From NCBI GenBank assembly GCA_036924085.1, contig JAVGWX010000013.1, positions 63,439,157 to 63,503,156 of the forward strand: DNA of 64,000 bases, written 5' to 3'. The notes under the pieces were generated by a model. It did no database searches, was not told where the DNA came from, and saw only the letters and a program-made list of their open reading frames with translations. The stretch is from Ariolimax columbianus. Taxonomy: Eukaryota > Mollusca > Gastropoda > Stylommatophora > Arionidae. The stretch's first letter is position 1, and every line of letters begins with the position of its first letter. Of this stretch, positions 30,549 to 39,954 are shown one piece after another. The position numbers and the translations under genes are program-made.

Positions 30549-31320
30549 TTTTGGAGCAGGATTAAATTTACCCAGCTGTAAATTGGTACATACTTACTGT
30601 GAGTTCGGGAAGGTTGTAGAAGACGGCTTAGAGTTTGTCTGTAATCCTGGTATTCAATCAGGCAAAGGAAGTGACTGTTACCAGTTAGCCAGATGTTGTC
30701 AATGTCGTCTATTGTCTTGGAATGCCATGCTGGACCAACAGCTTTGCTTAGGCCATCTCATTGGTGGACGTCCACATAAAGTTGTATGGTCACCAGGACG
30801 TCATTATTCATTATATGTTTTTTCATCTTCATAATCGCTCCATTTCATAGATCAACTTTATATATGGCATTTAATTGCATCCTCACTATCTTTTCCAAAT
30901 ATAAAATGATAATTTTAATTTAAAAAAAAAGAAAAAAGAAAAAAAGGTCCCTATTAATTTAATAGAAAAAAAAAGTTTGTACATAAAATAAATATACTCA
31001 TTCCCAAATTTTGGCACCCCAATCCTTGGAATTCAAAGTAACCATAGCCTCCAGAGCCGAATAGAGAACCAAAAAAAAAAATGGAGGCCACCTATTTATG
31101 ACAGGAAGGGTCAACAAATGACATGAAACATCTTTGCATCACTGAAACACTAGGCTAGGTACATACAGATACAAACATGCATTCAAGCACTGGTTTATGC
31201 ATCTTGATATCGCCTAATTGACTATGGTCTGGGGAGGAAAATGGCGCGCCTCTGCCAGTAGAAACTAGTGAGGCTAATATCTAAGAAACAAACAAACAAA
31301 CGTCATTATTCATGTCAATC
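30549..31320. other. Unassigned intronic DNA with A-rich tract
   Basis: A Cys-containing open frame at 30529-30834 starts inside the LINE C fragment and has no known motif. An A-rich stretch lies at 30920-30975. No exon recognised. Confidence 0.4.
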
Positions 31321-31324
31321 TATT

Positions 31325-31670
31325 GGGGAGGAAGGCTAACGTCAGGTCAGGCAGGCACAACATACTGATAATGTTAGTCAGGGTCAGGCAAAATGTACTG
31401 GCCAAGACCCCCACCTCGGCTTCCTCGGAAATGGGCTGTTTTCATGCAGTCAGGCTAACGAGGTGGAGGATCGACGTGATCCCTGTAGTAGTGAGTGATA
31501 TGCAGATGAAGCCAAGCATAGCACAACCGCCTGGAGGACTCCGGTCCACCTTCATCAGTGCTCGGGATGTGAGGAAAGCTACTGCAACCCGCCACTTAAC
31601 ACCCTTTTCAGGGCGCACAAAAGAGTAACCTACTCATTGTGGACATTCGCAAACAACAACAACACATTAT
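31325..31670 (+). mobile_element. SINE C, well-preserved copy
   Basis: Full marker order from GGAAGGCTAACGTCAGGTCA through GATCGACGTGATCCCTGTAG, CACAACCGCCTGGAGGACTC and GGGATGTGAGGAAAGCTACT to CTCATTGTGGACATTCGCAA with an AACAACAACAAC tail. A GATCGACGTGATCC motif could be a weak B-box relative, but I cannot assign a pol III head with confidence. Confidence 0.85.
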
Positions 31671-31755
31671 TTGTGTCTCTTTTGACTACTCAGTTTTATT
31701 TTACCACCCTATGAAATGTAAAGATTTTTATCATTAATATTATATCTTGTTTCAG

Positions 31756-31816
31756 GTCCATGCTAGAAAGTGCATTTGGTTGTATGCAATCAGAGACATA
31801 TTAATGTCCTTATCAG
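31756..31816 (+). CDS. MAP4K3/5-like: MAP4K3/5-like kinase, CNH domain (window exon 7)
   Basis: A 61-nt exon with acceptor CTTGTTTCAG and donor TATCAG|GTGAGT, phase 0 to phase 1. It encodes VHARKCIWLYAIRDILMSLS, with the last G completing a Gly codon with exon 8. It corresponds to the (P)R-C-WLY---N-L-S-SG strand of vertebrate MAP4K3/5. CIWLY is the recognisable anchor. Confidence 0.93.
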
Positions 31817-31844
31817 GTGAGTGTATTGTCTTTTGATCTAGGCT

Positions 31845-32560
31845 GCATAGAGAAACTGCAGAACATAAAATGGCAAGATAAGATCACAGATGTAGAGGTT
31901 CTTTCGGGGGCTGGCATGACAAGCATCCGCTCAACTCTGCAAATCCTAGCTTAGATGGACTGGTCATGTTGTCCGCGTTTTAGATGAGCGGCTTTTCCAA
32001 AGAAAATATTCTATGGCGAGCTTGAGTCAGGCAAGCGAGCTCGCGGTGACCAAATAAAATGTTACAAAGACACTCTGAAAGCCTCGCTGAGGAACTGCGA
32101 CATTGACCCTGGTGGTTGGGAGGACATTTCCGCTGATCACTGTGCTTGGCGTAATGAAGTCTCTTCTAACGCTGCACATATGGAGCGAGCAGATGGAAAT
32201 CAGGGAGGCTGCTCTGCCGAAGATGGGTGTATCGGACCGAAAGGTGCAAATATCGCAGTCAAGCTGTAAACTAGCGACAACGCATTCCGTTCTCTGGACA
32301 ACATCCTGCTACTTGCAAAGTCCTGTTCTTGGTAGCGGGAGATTGAGAGCGAACGACGAATAAGAAGAAGGGAGGCTGCACGGAGATGAGGTGGCAAGAG
32401 ATGTGTTGCATCCTTCTGGTGGTCAGACAGTGTTTCTTGCTCTCAGTGTGACAGACGCTTTCGGCTTGGATTGGTTTAATCAGCCACCTACGAACCCACT
32501 TCAGGATTGACAGATGACAATGTGGTTCTCCTGAGAAACGATGGACAAACAACAAATGTC
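31845..32560 (+). pseudogene. LINE D-like C-terminus, split by a nested SINE A
   Basis: The left part encodes IKWQDKITDVEVLSGAGM, then FYGELESGKRARGDQIKCYK and DTLKASLRNCDIDPGGWEDI. After the SINE (32214-32369) the frame resumes with the finger-like CSQCDRRFRLGL. The target sequence is rejoined exactly by removing the SINE and one copy of the 10-bp TSD. RT core absent; stops present. Confidence 0.82.
32214..32369 (+). mobile_element. SINE A, 5'-truncated, with 10-bp TSD
   Basis: Begins within the core (TCGGACCGAAAGGTGCAAAT) and ends GGGAGATTGAGAGCGAACGA with an AAGAAGAA tail. The direct repeat GGGAGGCTGC flanks it at 32204-32213 and 32370-32379. It is a clear insertion into LINE D. Confidence 0.9.
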
Positions 32561-32988
32561 TTTTCACATCATCACCTGCTTGTATCGAGCTTTGCTATTT
32601 CACCTGAGATACCTCTGCAATGCAAAACCAACAGCTAGCTACAATGTTGAATCATTTCGTGCTGCTCACATCTTGATCATGCAATGTTCTATTACAATTT
32701 CAATCCTGTTTGCAACTTTGGGCTCCATCTGGAACCAGCCTGGAACACTGTGGCCTCGGTCATACATGAAGTTGCCAAGTAGGTCTTGGGCCTCAGATAA
32801 CCTACACGCAAACCCTGGCACAGACCATCAACATTATCTGTCCTGGAGCAGATGGGGCAACCAGAGTCAGAAACAATTTAGCGGAATACAGAAGTCTCCA
32901 GAACATGTTCCATCGCCAAAAAAAGGGTCGGGAGCATTACTACAGGGTGTCCCACTCGCTACCAGCCCCTGCTTTTCCCTGATAAGTT
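32561..32988. other. Unassigned, probably decayed LINE
   Basis: An open frame to 33038 has no family motif I can name. Continuity with the LINE on its left suggests repeat-derived DNA. Confidence 0.3.
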
Positions 32989-32992
32989 TTAA

Positions 32993-33536
32993 CCTTTACC
33001 GCACTGCAAAAAACCCCAATTTGCGCACCAGAGGCTGACATTTTTGACCGGCGACGATGTAATCACATAAAACACAAGTGGAACGCCGTACAAAATAGGA
33101 ACATGCAGGTAATTTGATAGTACTCAATCGTAGTTTTCTTCACTACTAACTTTACCTGCGAAAGTCTAGATTGACTCTGACAAAACAGAGTTTTGCAAGG
33201 TTATATTCTTCTTTTTCGATCAGTGTGGACTCAGTCCATTATTGGGGATGGTATTTATTACATCTAAATAAACGAAATAAACAAATCTACCTCACAAAGA
33301 TCTTTTACAATAACCTAATTCACCTTTCTAAAAAAAATCAGTGTAATAATATAAATTCTTCAAAATCCATTTGTAATCTAACATACAATACTTTAACCGG
33401 CAAGAAACCGGTGTAGATGGATGTGACATAGCCAGCATAAAGAATTGTCTATTCCGACAGTCTCCGTGCTTGGTCATTCATGAATAAAGAGCAAAGGCAG
33501 AGTATGGTGTACATGGTATGCCTCAGGTGCGGTAAT
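32993..33536 (-). mobile_element. TTAA-MITE, internally deleted copy
   Basis: TTAA at 32989-32992 followed by CCTTTACCGCACTGC. The internal family markers AAATAAACAAATCTACCTCA and AAATCCATTTGTAATCTAAC are in minus orientation. The right end is near GGTGCGGTAATAC with a degenerate TTAA. The 3' marker block with AAACTAACAAACACAC is missing. Confidence 0.6.
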
Positions 33537-33869
33537 ACTAAAATCACTACCCCAACTCAGACAAACCGTTGCAACCCCTAGTAAACACCGCTGCCTCGTT
33601 CTCACGTTTCCAATTCAATTCCCGATTTGACAATGGAGTTGGGTTGTGACCTTAGTTTGACCTGATCTTGCCAGTGACTTTCTAAGCCAATTTTTGGTTC
33701 CAGAGAATAAACTGCTGTTTCTACCCCTTATGTTTACCTGGTCGGTAGACCTGTTCCTTGCTGCTCCCTGACACCTTACCCTGTTACATAAACAGCAGTT
33801 TTCTATACCACAAGAAGGTGGAGAATGTAATGAAAATGATCTTGTAACCATTATTTCTGCATCTTGCAG
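33537..33869. other. Unassigned intronic DNA
   Basis: Nothing recognised before the acceptor at 33869. Confidence 0.35.
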
Positions 33870-33975
33870 GTAAAACTCCAAGCCTGTTCAGGCATGATCT
33901 GATGATGGTGCATGCAAGACAAACGAGTCGCTTTTCTTTGCCCATGAATAAAATTCCAGAAAAACTAGTACCAAG
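33870..33975 (+). CDS. MAP4K3/5-like: MAP4K3/5-like kinase, CNH domain (window exon 8)
   Basis: A 106-nt exon with acceptor TGCATCTTGCAG and donor CCAAG|GTAAAT, phase 1 to phase 2. It encodes GKTPSLFRHDLMMVHARQTS, then RFSLPMNKIPEKLVPR. It matches the SGK---LY-H-L-------------IP---LP-R-LPR segment of the family. This stretch is a variable loop of the CNH propeller, and the length here is similar to that in vertebrates. A TTAA-MITE fragment starts 30 bp downstream of the donor. Confidence 0.93.
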
Positions 33976-34005
33976 GTAAATAATACTTATTTAATTTTCT
34001 TTTAA

Positions 34006-34545
34006 CAACTTTAGCCATAGAAACCAAAGCTCAATATTTACCATACTAAAAAAAAAAAAAATTTCCCAATTTTTCTCGCCACTGAATTATTTTTCAGCGC
34101 TTCATGTTTTTCTAGGTTGTTGACTTTGAGAGCCTGTATCTTTTTTATTTGATTGTCTATGTATATGAAGGGGTCAAGCCATTTGCCTCGTGTTCAAACG
34201 GTCGGGGTTCGAATTTGAGCCGCGACGGTCGGTCCATGATGTCAATTTTCTCCGGAGATCCCTGGGTTCATCGCTGGAGCTACTGAGTTTGTGTTTTGTG
34301 CGATGCTCTCGACAGATGGAATCTGCCGAGAGAGACCGAGCTAAATGGGGAAAACCCGAGGCGATGAAGTCGAACCCTTGCTTTGAGTTTTAAGAGTTAA
34401 GAGTATTTAATTTGTTTGTGTGTAGAGACCAAAATGAATAAAGAAATTGTTTATGTTTTTGTTGTTTGTGTGTTAGTTTCTAAGATACAAGAAGATGAAG
34501 GTGAAAATAACAAACAGCATAAACATTTAGACTAACCAATTTCGA
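34006..34545 (-). mobile_element. TTAA-MITE, partial, with nested SINE
   Basis: The left end is TTAA (34002-34005) then CAACTTTAGCCATAG. The family markers TTGTTGACTTTGAGAGCCTG and GTGTGTAGAGACCAAAATG, then GTGTTAGTTTCTAAGATACA, are in minus orientation. The right end is truncated. A SINE occupies 34170-34398. Confidence 0.6.
34170..34398 (+). mobile_element. tRNA-headed SINE nested in a MITE
   Basis: TCAAGCCATTTGCCTCGTGT and TCGGGGTTCGAATTTGAGCC are spaced as A and B boxes of a tRNA-like promoter. Removing the segment rejoins MITE markers on both sides. TSD not resolved by eye. Confidence 0.6.
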
Positions 34546-34734
34546 GGGGAATCTGCATCTTCAGATTTTCAATATTGTCATAGAACACTGATGTTTCTTA
34601 CTTAATGTTTCCTCGTATGTGTATTTTGTATGGCATAATTGTGCTTCCTAAGCACGTTAAGGTGTCAGCCTTTATTGGTTAAGTACAAACTAATAGTATC
34701 TGTTCAGACTGTTTATGGCAATTGTTAGGGGTAT

Positions 34735-35215
34735 CTTCTTCTTCTTCTTCATCGTACGCAGTCAGACGTCAACCTTTATTTTTTCGAAAAAAGCAGCGGT
34801 CATCCTGAGGCTGTCGACACTGCTTGTCTAGTGTTGCCACTGGTGATGGCCACATGTGCTTTCTCTGATCCTCGTATGTCGGGCAGTTTTGCAGCAGATG
34901 TTCAGCGGTCATTTTCCCAGTACCGCACATGCATTCGTCAGTGCCACCTATCTTCAATTTATTGAATAGGTGGTACCTCAGTCTATTGTGGCCAGTGCGA
35001 AGTCTGAAGACCACGAACTGCTCTTTTCTGTTCAACTGGTAATAGGCATCATTTTTTGTGTATCCAGTATATTCTGTTTCCCATTTGGTCATGTATCTAG
35101 CTCTAATAAGCCTTTTTGACTCTTCATGTGTCACACTAGTATCTGGTAGTGGTAGTCTTGCACCTTCTTTTGCCAGTCTGTCTGCCTTCTCCTTGCCTTG
35201 GATGTTACAGTGGGA
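34735..35215 (-). pseudogene. LINE E 3' end, second copy
   Basis: The minus-strand frame 35134-34769 matches 7638-7258 almost residue by residue: HEESKRLIRARYMTKWETEY, FRLRTGHNRLRYHLFNKLKI and CMCGTGKMTAEHLLQNCP. The 3' terminus is a CTTCTTCTTCTTCTTCATCG run at 34738, meaning a minus-strand GAA tail. 5' truncated near 35215 within the RNase H end. Confidence 0.88.
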
Positions 35216-35284
35216 TGGGTTAGGGGTTTGAATTTCAGTGTATAACTAACTACCTTGATCATCACTATAATCTAATTGTATTTT

Positions 35285-36352
35285 GAATGTTACTATCAGG
35301 CGAGAGAGGTCTACAGACATATGGCAAACCCCAATCCAAATGACAGTATCAATCAACTCACAAGGAAGGATCAGAACACCATTGTCTGGCCGAGAACCCA
35401 ACATATTGCATTTAACCTTTAGCACGCCACCTTATTTTTCATTGAAAAAATTTGACCTAATTATTTAACTTAATTTCTCTCTATGGTAGTCGACTTTCAA
35501 AATTTGTAACTTTTCTGTTTGTTTGTCAATAAATATGATTTTCTTGTGTGCAGAGACACAATTGAATAAAGAACTTGCGGGTGTTATTGTTTTTGTTGTG
35601 TGTTTGTTAGTTTCTGAGTTACAAAAAGATGAAGTTGAAAATTTATGAAAATCTCTGAAAAATGTTGACTCGACCGCTAGGCCTAGTCGCTCCGATAGAA
35701 AACCATGGAAACCACAACGTATCGATACTGTGTTTACAATATCGACACAACTGTTAGTTTCCAATTCAAACGTAGTTCTTTCATCTAAACAAACAAAATA
35801 AACAGATCTACTCGATAAAGATCTTTTCCAACAACCTACTTCACCTTTCGCAAAAAGTCGGCTTGCTCCAAACGACGTATACAAAATTAAAACTGTTCAA
35901 AAGCCATTTGTAATCGAACATACGATACTATAACCGGCAAAATATCTTGTATATATGGATGACGTATTCAGCATTTAAAAAATGGCCCGTCGGGAGTGCC
36001 TCCGTTCCCCAAAATATTTTTTTCCCGAACACCGTTTTTGTGTATGGAGCGTGAGTCTAGACATTCTTGACCAGTGCGCGCCAAAGATTAATAGTATGTG
36101 AATAGAATTCAACCACAACACACTGCAGTGTATCGTGGTGTACACACCCATACAAAATCATTGATCATCATCTCTTGAGTGCTCGACGCTCAATGATGTT
36201 GGGAAAATGCTTCTTCCACCGAGGCCAGATAAGTGGAATGCTTTGTATGACACTAAACAACTAATAACATGCAGATAACATTACACATCATTGGGCTGAA
36301 GGTCAAGAGCCCAGATACTGCTGGATCCATAACAGCACAATTGCAATTACAT
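35285..36352 (+). mobile_element. LINE B remnant split at TTAA by a MITE
   Basis: The left part carries CTACAGACATATGGCAAACC, CCCAATCCAAATGACAGTAT and AACTCACAAGGAAGGATCAG. The right part (36092 onward) carries TTCAACCACAACACACTGCA and AAAATGCTTCTTCCACCGAG and ends CTGCTGGATCCATAACAG. Joined across the insert, they follow the order of the copy at 20040-20400. Confidence 0.82.
35416..36087 (-). mobile_element. TTAA-MITE, 672 bp, clean TTAA duplication
   Basis: TTAA at 35412-35415 and 36088-36091. The left end is CCTTTAGCACGCCACC and the right end GTGCGCGCCAAAGA (imperfect inverted repeat). Markers are in minus orientation, including GTGTGCAGAGACACAATTG, CGCTAGGCCTAGTCGCTCC, GATCTACTCGATAAAGATC and AAGCCATTTGTAATCGAAC. 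TTAA duplication with a CC[C/T]T-type end is the piggyBac superfamily signature. No transposase is encoded. Confidence 0.85.
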
Positions 36353-36354
36353 GG

Positions 36355-36712
36355 AGTTTGGCTTGGCTTGGCTTCGTTGGTTCTCAATCTTCCGCTACCA
36401 AGCCCTGAAAAGGGCTTTGCAAGTAGCAGAATGTAGTTCAGAGAACGGAATACCTTGTGTCGTAGATTACAGCTTGACTGTGATATTTGCATCTTTCGGT
36501 CCAACACATCCGACTTCAGCAGCCATTTTTTTAGTACCAGGTTAGCATTCCCTCTTCGATCCCTTCTCCTTAGCCAGTCTGTTCCGTTGCAGCCTGTTAT
36601 CCAGGATCACCACGTGGAGGTGTAGAAAGGTCTTGTCAGCTCTGGTTCGCTGATCCTATGGGTCACTGACCGATTCAGCTCATGGGCTGCTCAACATCTT
36701 GATACCAAATGG
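36355..36712 (-). mobile_element. SINE A, near full-length, CCAAG-type tail
   Basis: Reverse orientation. The tail on the minus strand is AAGCCAAGCCAAGCCAAAC. Upstream come AGTCGGATGTGTTGGACCGA and GGATCACCACGTGGAGGTG (plus strand). It ends TATCAAGATGTTGAGCAGCC on the minus strand. About 355 bp. Confidence 0.87.
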
Positions 36713-36784
36713 GATTTAAAATTCAATGTATTTGTTCCTTGATCCTGACTTTTAACTCTATTATATTTTTAATGTTCCTATCAG

Positions 36785-36947
36785 GCGCCTTCAACCGACA
36801 GTGAAGGTCCCGGACACGAGGGGCTGCTTGAGGTGCTGTGTTGGGAGGAACCCATACAACGGCTACCGTTACCTGTGTGGGGCTTTACCTAACGGAGTCA
36901 TCCTCATGCAATGGTACGAGCCACTCAACAAGTTCATGCTGCTCAAG
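36785..36947 (+). CDS. MAP4K3/5-like: MAP4K3/5-like kinase, CNH domain core (window exon 9)
   Basis: A 163-nt exon with acceptor TTCCTATCAG and donor CTCAAG|GTAAGG, phase 2 to phase 0. It encodes RLQPTVKVPDTRGCLRCCVG, then RNPYNGYRYLCGALPNGVIL and MQWYEPLNKFMLLK. The string KIPDT-GC-KCC-VRNPY-G-KYLCGAL-----LLQWYEP--KFML-K is a hallmark of MAP4K3/5 CNH domains, and PDTRGC and QWYEP lean toward MAP4K5. It is the strongest identity evidence in the window. Confidence 0.97.
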
Positions 36948-37011
36948 GTAAGGGGTTCGAGTGCCAACTCTGTTAGCCCATTCATTGATCTTTTTGGTTC
37001 TTTAGTGTTCA

Positions 37012-37205
37012 CCCTGAAAAGGACGTTATGACACATAGTTTACAGCGAGGCTGCGATATCTGAGCCTTTCGGTCTGACACATCCGATTTCAGCTGGCTTT
37101 TTTTAGTTCTGGGTTTGTCTTCCCACTGCGATTCCTATCTCTTGACCAGACTACACTAGCTATAAGTCGATGGCTGCTGTCAGCTCATGCGCTGCTGCAT
37201 GTTGA
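37012..37205 (-). mobile_element. SINE A-like copy
   Basis: Reverse-orientation markers ATAGTTTACAGCGAGGCTGC, CCTTTCGGTCTGACACATCC and GATTTCAGCTGGC, and CATGCGCTGCTGCATGTTGA near the 5' end. It lies 65 bp past the exon 9 donor. Confidence 0.75.
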
Positions 37206-37524
37206 CCCCAATTATAATTTCATTTGTTTTGTTACGTTAATACGCAATCCTGCTTTTTCCGCTTTCACTGTTTGTCTATATTGTTGCTTATGCAACCTGC
37301 GGGGCAAGGATATATGAAAATCAAGATCTTCTTCAGTTTAGTTCAGGTGCTATGCCGACAGCGAAGGTCGGCTGCAGTGGATCCCAAATGTCCTATGTCT
37401 CTTGCCTTGATTGTACAGTCTTTTTACTGTCAATCTTTTCCTTTTTTTCATCTTCTTTGGAGTTCTTTATTTCTGGTGTGAAAAGCACATATTTGTATTT
37501 TGCTGAGGTTTGGTTAGAGCTGAT

Positions 37525-37872
37525 GCTTGTGGTTGTTTCGAATGCCCACAATGAGTACGTTTACTCTTTTGTGGGCCCAGAAAAGGACGTTATGTAGCAG
37601 GTTGCAGCAGCGTTCCTCACATCCCAAGCGTGCAGATGAAGGTGGACTGGGTACTCCAGGGTGTTGACTTCATCTGCGTGTCACTCACTACTGTGAGAAT
37701 CACGTCGAGCCCTCACCTCGTTAGCCATGCTGCCATCAGAACAGCCCGTTTCGAGGGAGGGCTACTAGGAAGCCGAGGTGGGGTCTTGGTCAGAATGTCT
37801 TACCTGACCCTGACTAACATGCCTGATCAGTGTATTTTGCCTGACCAGGCGTTAGTCTTCCTCCTCGATTCT
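37525..37872 (-). mobile_element. SINE C copy
   Basis: Reverse orientation: TTTCGAATGCCCACAATGAG, CACATCCCAAGCGTGCAGA, ATCACGTCGAGCCC and CTGACCAGGCGTTAGTCTTC. Confidence 0.82.
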
Positions 37873-38344
37873 TGTGGTAATATATGGCAAGGGCACCAAT
37901 AGAGCTTGTCAATTTGTGTTCAGCCTCTTAAAAACCATTTATTTGGGAGCCACTGCTGTGCCCTCCGCACACATTATTCCCATGAACCATCATAACAGAC
38001 TGAAGAAGTACGAGGGATTGCCGAAAAATTTTGCTCTTCAGTATGAAAGAGTCGAGGCACTTTCCTGGAAATTGGTGTGAACATTAGTTCTTCTCAATGT
38101 ATTCTCCCTGCAAGGCGGTTCATGTCTCCAATCTATTCTTCACATTCCTAGTGTCCTGATTGTAGAACTCCTCCGTCTTGGTCCGGAACCATGTGTCCAG
38201 TTCAGTTATCAAGTACTGGACGTCAGAAAAACGTGCAGGTATGAAATCATGCCCCATCCACCATACTCACTGTATTTGTCACCAAATGACTTCTTTCTTG
38301 AGCCAAATATGGCGAATCTGCTTTGTGGACATTGTTATTCTAAT
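37873..38344. other. Unassigned intronic DNA, possibly transposon-derived
   Basis: Includes YPPYSLYLSPNDFFLEPNMA-like codons near 38250-38310 (HPPYSLYLSPNDFF). These resemble the HPPYSPDLAPSDYHLF catalytic-region motif of mariner transposases. The fragment is too short to define an element. Confidence 0.45.
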
Positions 38345-39285
38345 GACTTACTTAATGATGATGATGTCAGAGGCCCCACACCAGTCTCAGGACTGAATAA
38401 CTTGCTGATGAAATCAGAGGCCCCACACCAGTCTCAGGACCGAATAACTTGCTGATGAAATCAGAGGCCCCACACCAGTCTCAGGACTGAATAACTTGCT
38501 GATGAAATCAGAGGCCCCACACCAGTCTCAGGACTGAATAACTTGGTGATGGGGTCAGGGACCCCAAACCAGTCTCAGGACTGAATAACTTGGTGATGGG
38601 GTCAGGGACCCAAAACCAGTCCTAGGACTGATTAACTTGATGATGGAGTCAGGGACCCCAAACCAGTCCTAGGACTGATTAACTTGATGATGCAGTCAGC
38701 CAAAACCAGTCCTAGGACTGATTAACTTGATGATGGGGTCAGCCAAAACCAGTCCTAGGACTGATTAACTTGATGATGGGGTCAGGGACCAAAAACCAGT
38801 CCTAGGACTGATTAACTTGATGATGGGGTCAGCCAAAACCAGTCCTAGGACTGATTAACTTGATGATGGGGTCAGGGACCAAAAACCAGTCCTACCACTG
38901 ATTAACTTGATGATGGGGTCAGCCAAAACCAGTCCTAGGACTGATTAACTTGATGATGGGGTCAGGGACCAAAAACCAGTCCTAGGACTGATTAACTTGA
39001 TGATGGGGTCAGGGACCAAAAACCAGTCCTAGGACTGATTAACTTGATGATGGGGTCAGCCAAAACCAGTCCTAGGACTGATTAACTTGATGATGGGGTC
39101 AGGGACCAAAAACCAGTCCTAGGACTGATTAACTTGATGAAGGGGTCAGCCAAAACCAGTCCTAGGACTGATTAACTTGATGATGGGGTCAGGGACCAAA
39201 AACCAGTCCTAGGACTGATTAACTTGATGATGGGGTCAGGGACCCCAAACTAGTCCTAGGACTGATTAACTTGATGATGATGAGG
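38345..39285. repeat. Minisatellite, 47-bp unit (43-bp variant), with a 14-bp palindrome per unit
   Basis: About 20 units of GATGATGGGGTCAGGGACCA, AAAACCAGTCCTAGGACTGA and TTAACTT. The first few units have CAGTCTCAGGACTG. Later ones have the perfect palindrome CAGTCCTAGGACTG. A 4-bp shorter form lacks part of the GGGACC segment and alternates with the long form. Confidence 0.95.
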
Positions 39286-39419
39286 AAATCAAGATTTGTC
39301 TTTGCTGTCCACCGGATTCGTAACATTCTTCTGTAAACGTCTTTCTAACTTGGTCTTCCAGTAACAAAAGTCTGTAGCTGTAAGAGGGATAGGATTGGAA
39401 AGGAGGCTGAAGATGCTGC

Positions 39420-39715
39420 GAGGAATGAGCTGACAGCACCCAGCGACTCATAGCTGGCAGCTTGCATCAGGGTCAAATGACCCATAACTGACCAAGACCC
39501 TATTCCTCTCCCAAGTGGCAGCCCTAGAAACAGACTGCAACTGTGCAGGCTGGTTAAGAGATTAGGGATCAAAGAGAGATAGCAAACCCGATTCCAAAAA
39601 TGGCATACTGAAATCGGATGTGTCAGGCCGAAAGACGCAGATATCGCAGCCTCGCTGTAAACTACGAAACAATGTCGCAAACATCCTTCTCAGGATGAAC
39701 ACCGAGGAAGACGAA
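39420..39715 (+). mobile_element. SINE A copy
   Basis: AATGAGCTGACAGCACCCAG, CCCATAACTGACCAAGACCC, TGAAATCGGATGTGTCAGGC, CGAAAGACGCAGATATCGCA, CTCGCTGTAAACTACGAAAC and CCTTCTCAGGATGAACACCG, with a GAAGACGAAG end. Confidence 0.82.
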
Positions 39716-39853
39716 GATATTTAGAAATTCTGCCAACAAAACATGTATCGTGTATATTTTTCAGACCTCTTCGAAAAACATTTTTATTTGTGATCACATT
39801 TTCTCCGTCGGAAACTACAGTTGATTTAGATGAACACACCTTTTGTTTTGCAG

Positions 39854-39954
39854 ACGTTTGAAACAGATCAGATGCCACTCCTGCTGCAGGTGTTTGAAAT
39901 GTTTATAACCCCTGAGCTCGAATACCCTATGGTGTGCTATGGGGTCCTGAAAGG
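39854..39954 (+). CDS. MAP4K3/5-like: MAP4K3/5-like kinase, CNH domain (window exon 10)
   Basis: A 101-nt exon with acceptor TTTTGTTTTGCAG and donor AAAGG|GTAAGT, phase 0 to phase 2. It encodes TFETDQMPLLLQVFEMFITP, then ELEYPMVCYGVLKG. It matches the FEML--PE-EYPMVC----KG block of MAP4K3/5. The last 18 bases of the exon plus the donor are repeated downstream: a second GGTCCTGAAAGGGTAAGT lies 40 bp away and starts a minisatellite. The authentic donor should be the first, since it keeps the frame to exon 11. Confidence 0.94.

Noticed and set aside
30529..30834. Cys-containing 101-codon open frame as a host gene
   Set aside because: It begins inside a LINE C fragment, has no splice context matching the MAP4K chain and no known motif.
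38249..38330. Mariner transposase catalytic fragment as a separate element
   Set aside because: HPPYSLYLSPNDFF-like codons are suggestive, but the match is too short and isolated to define boundaries, so it is noted only within the unassigned stretch.
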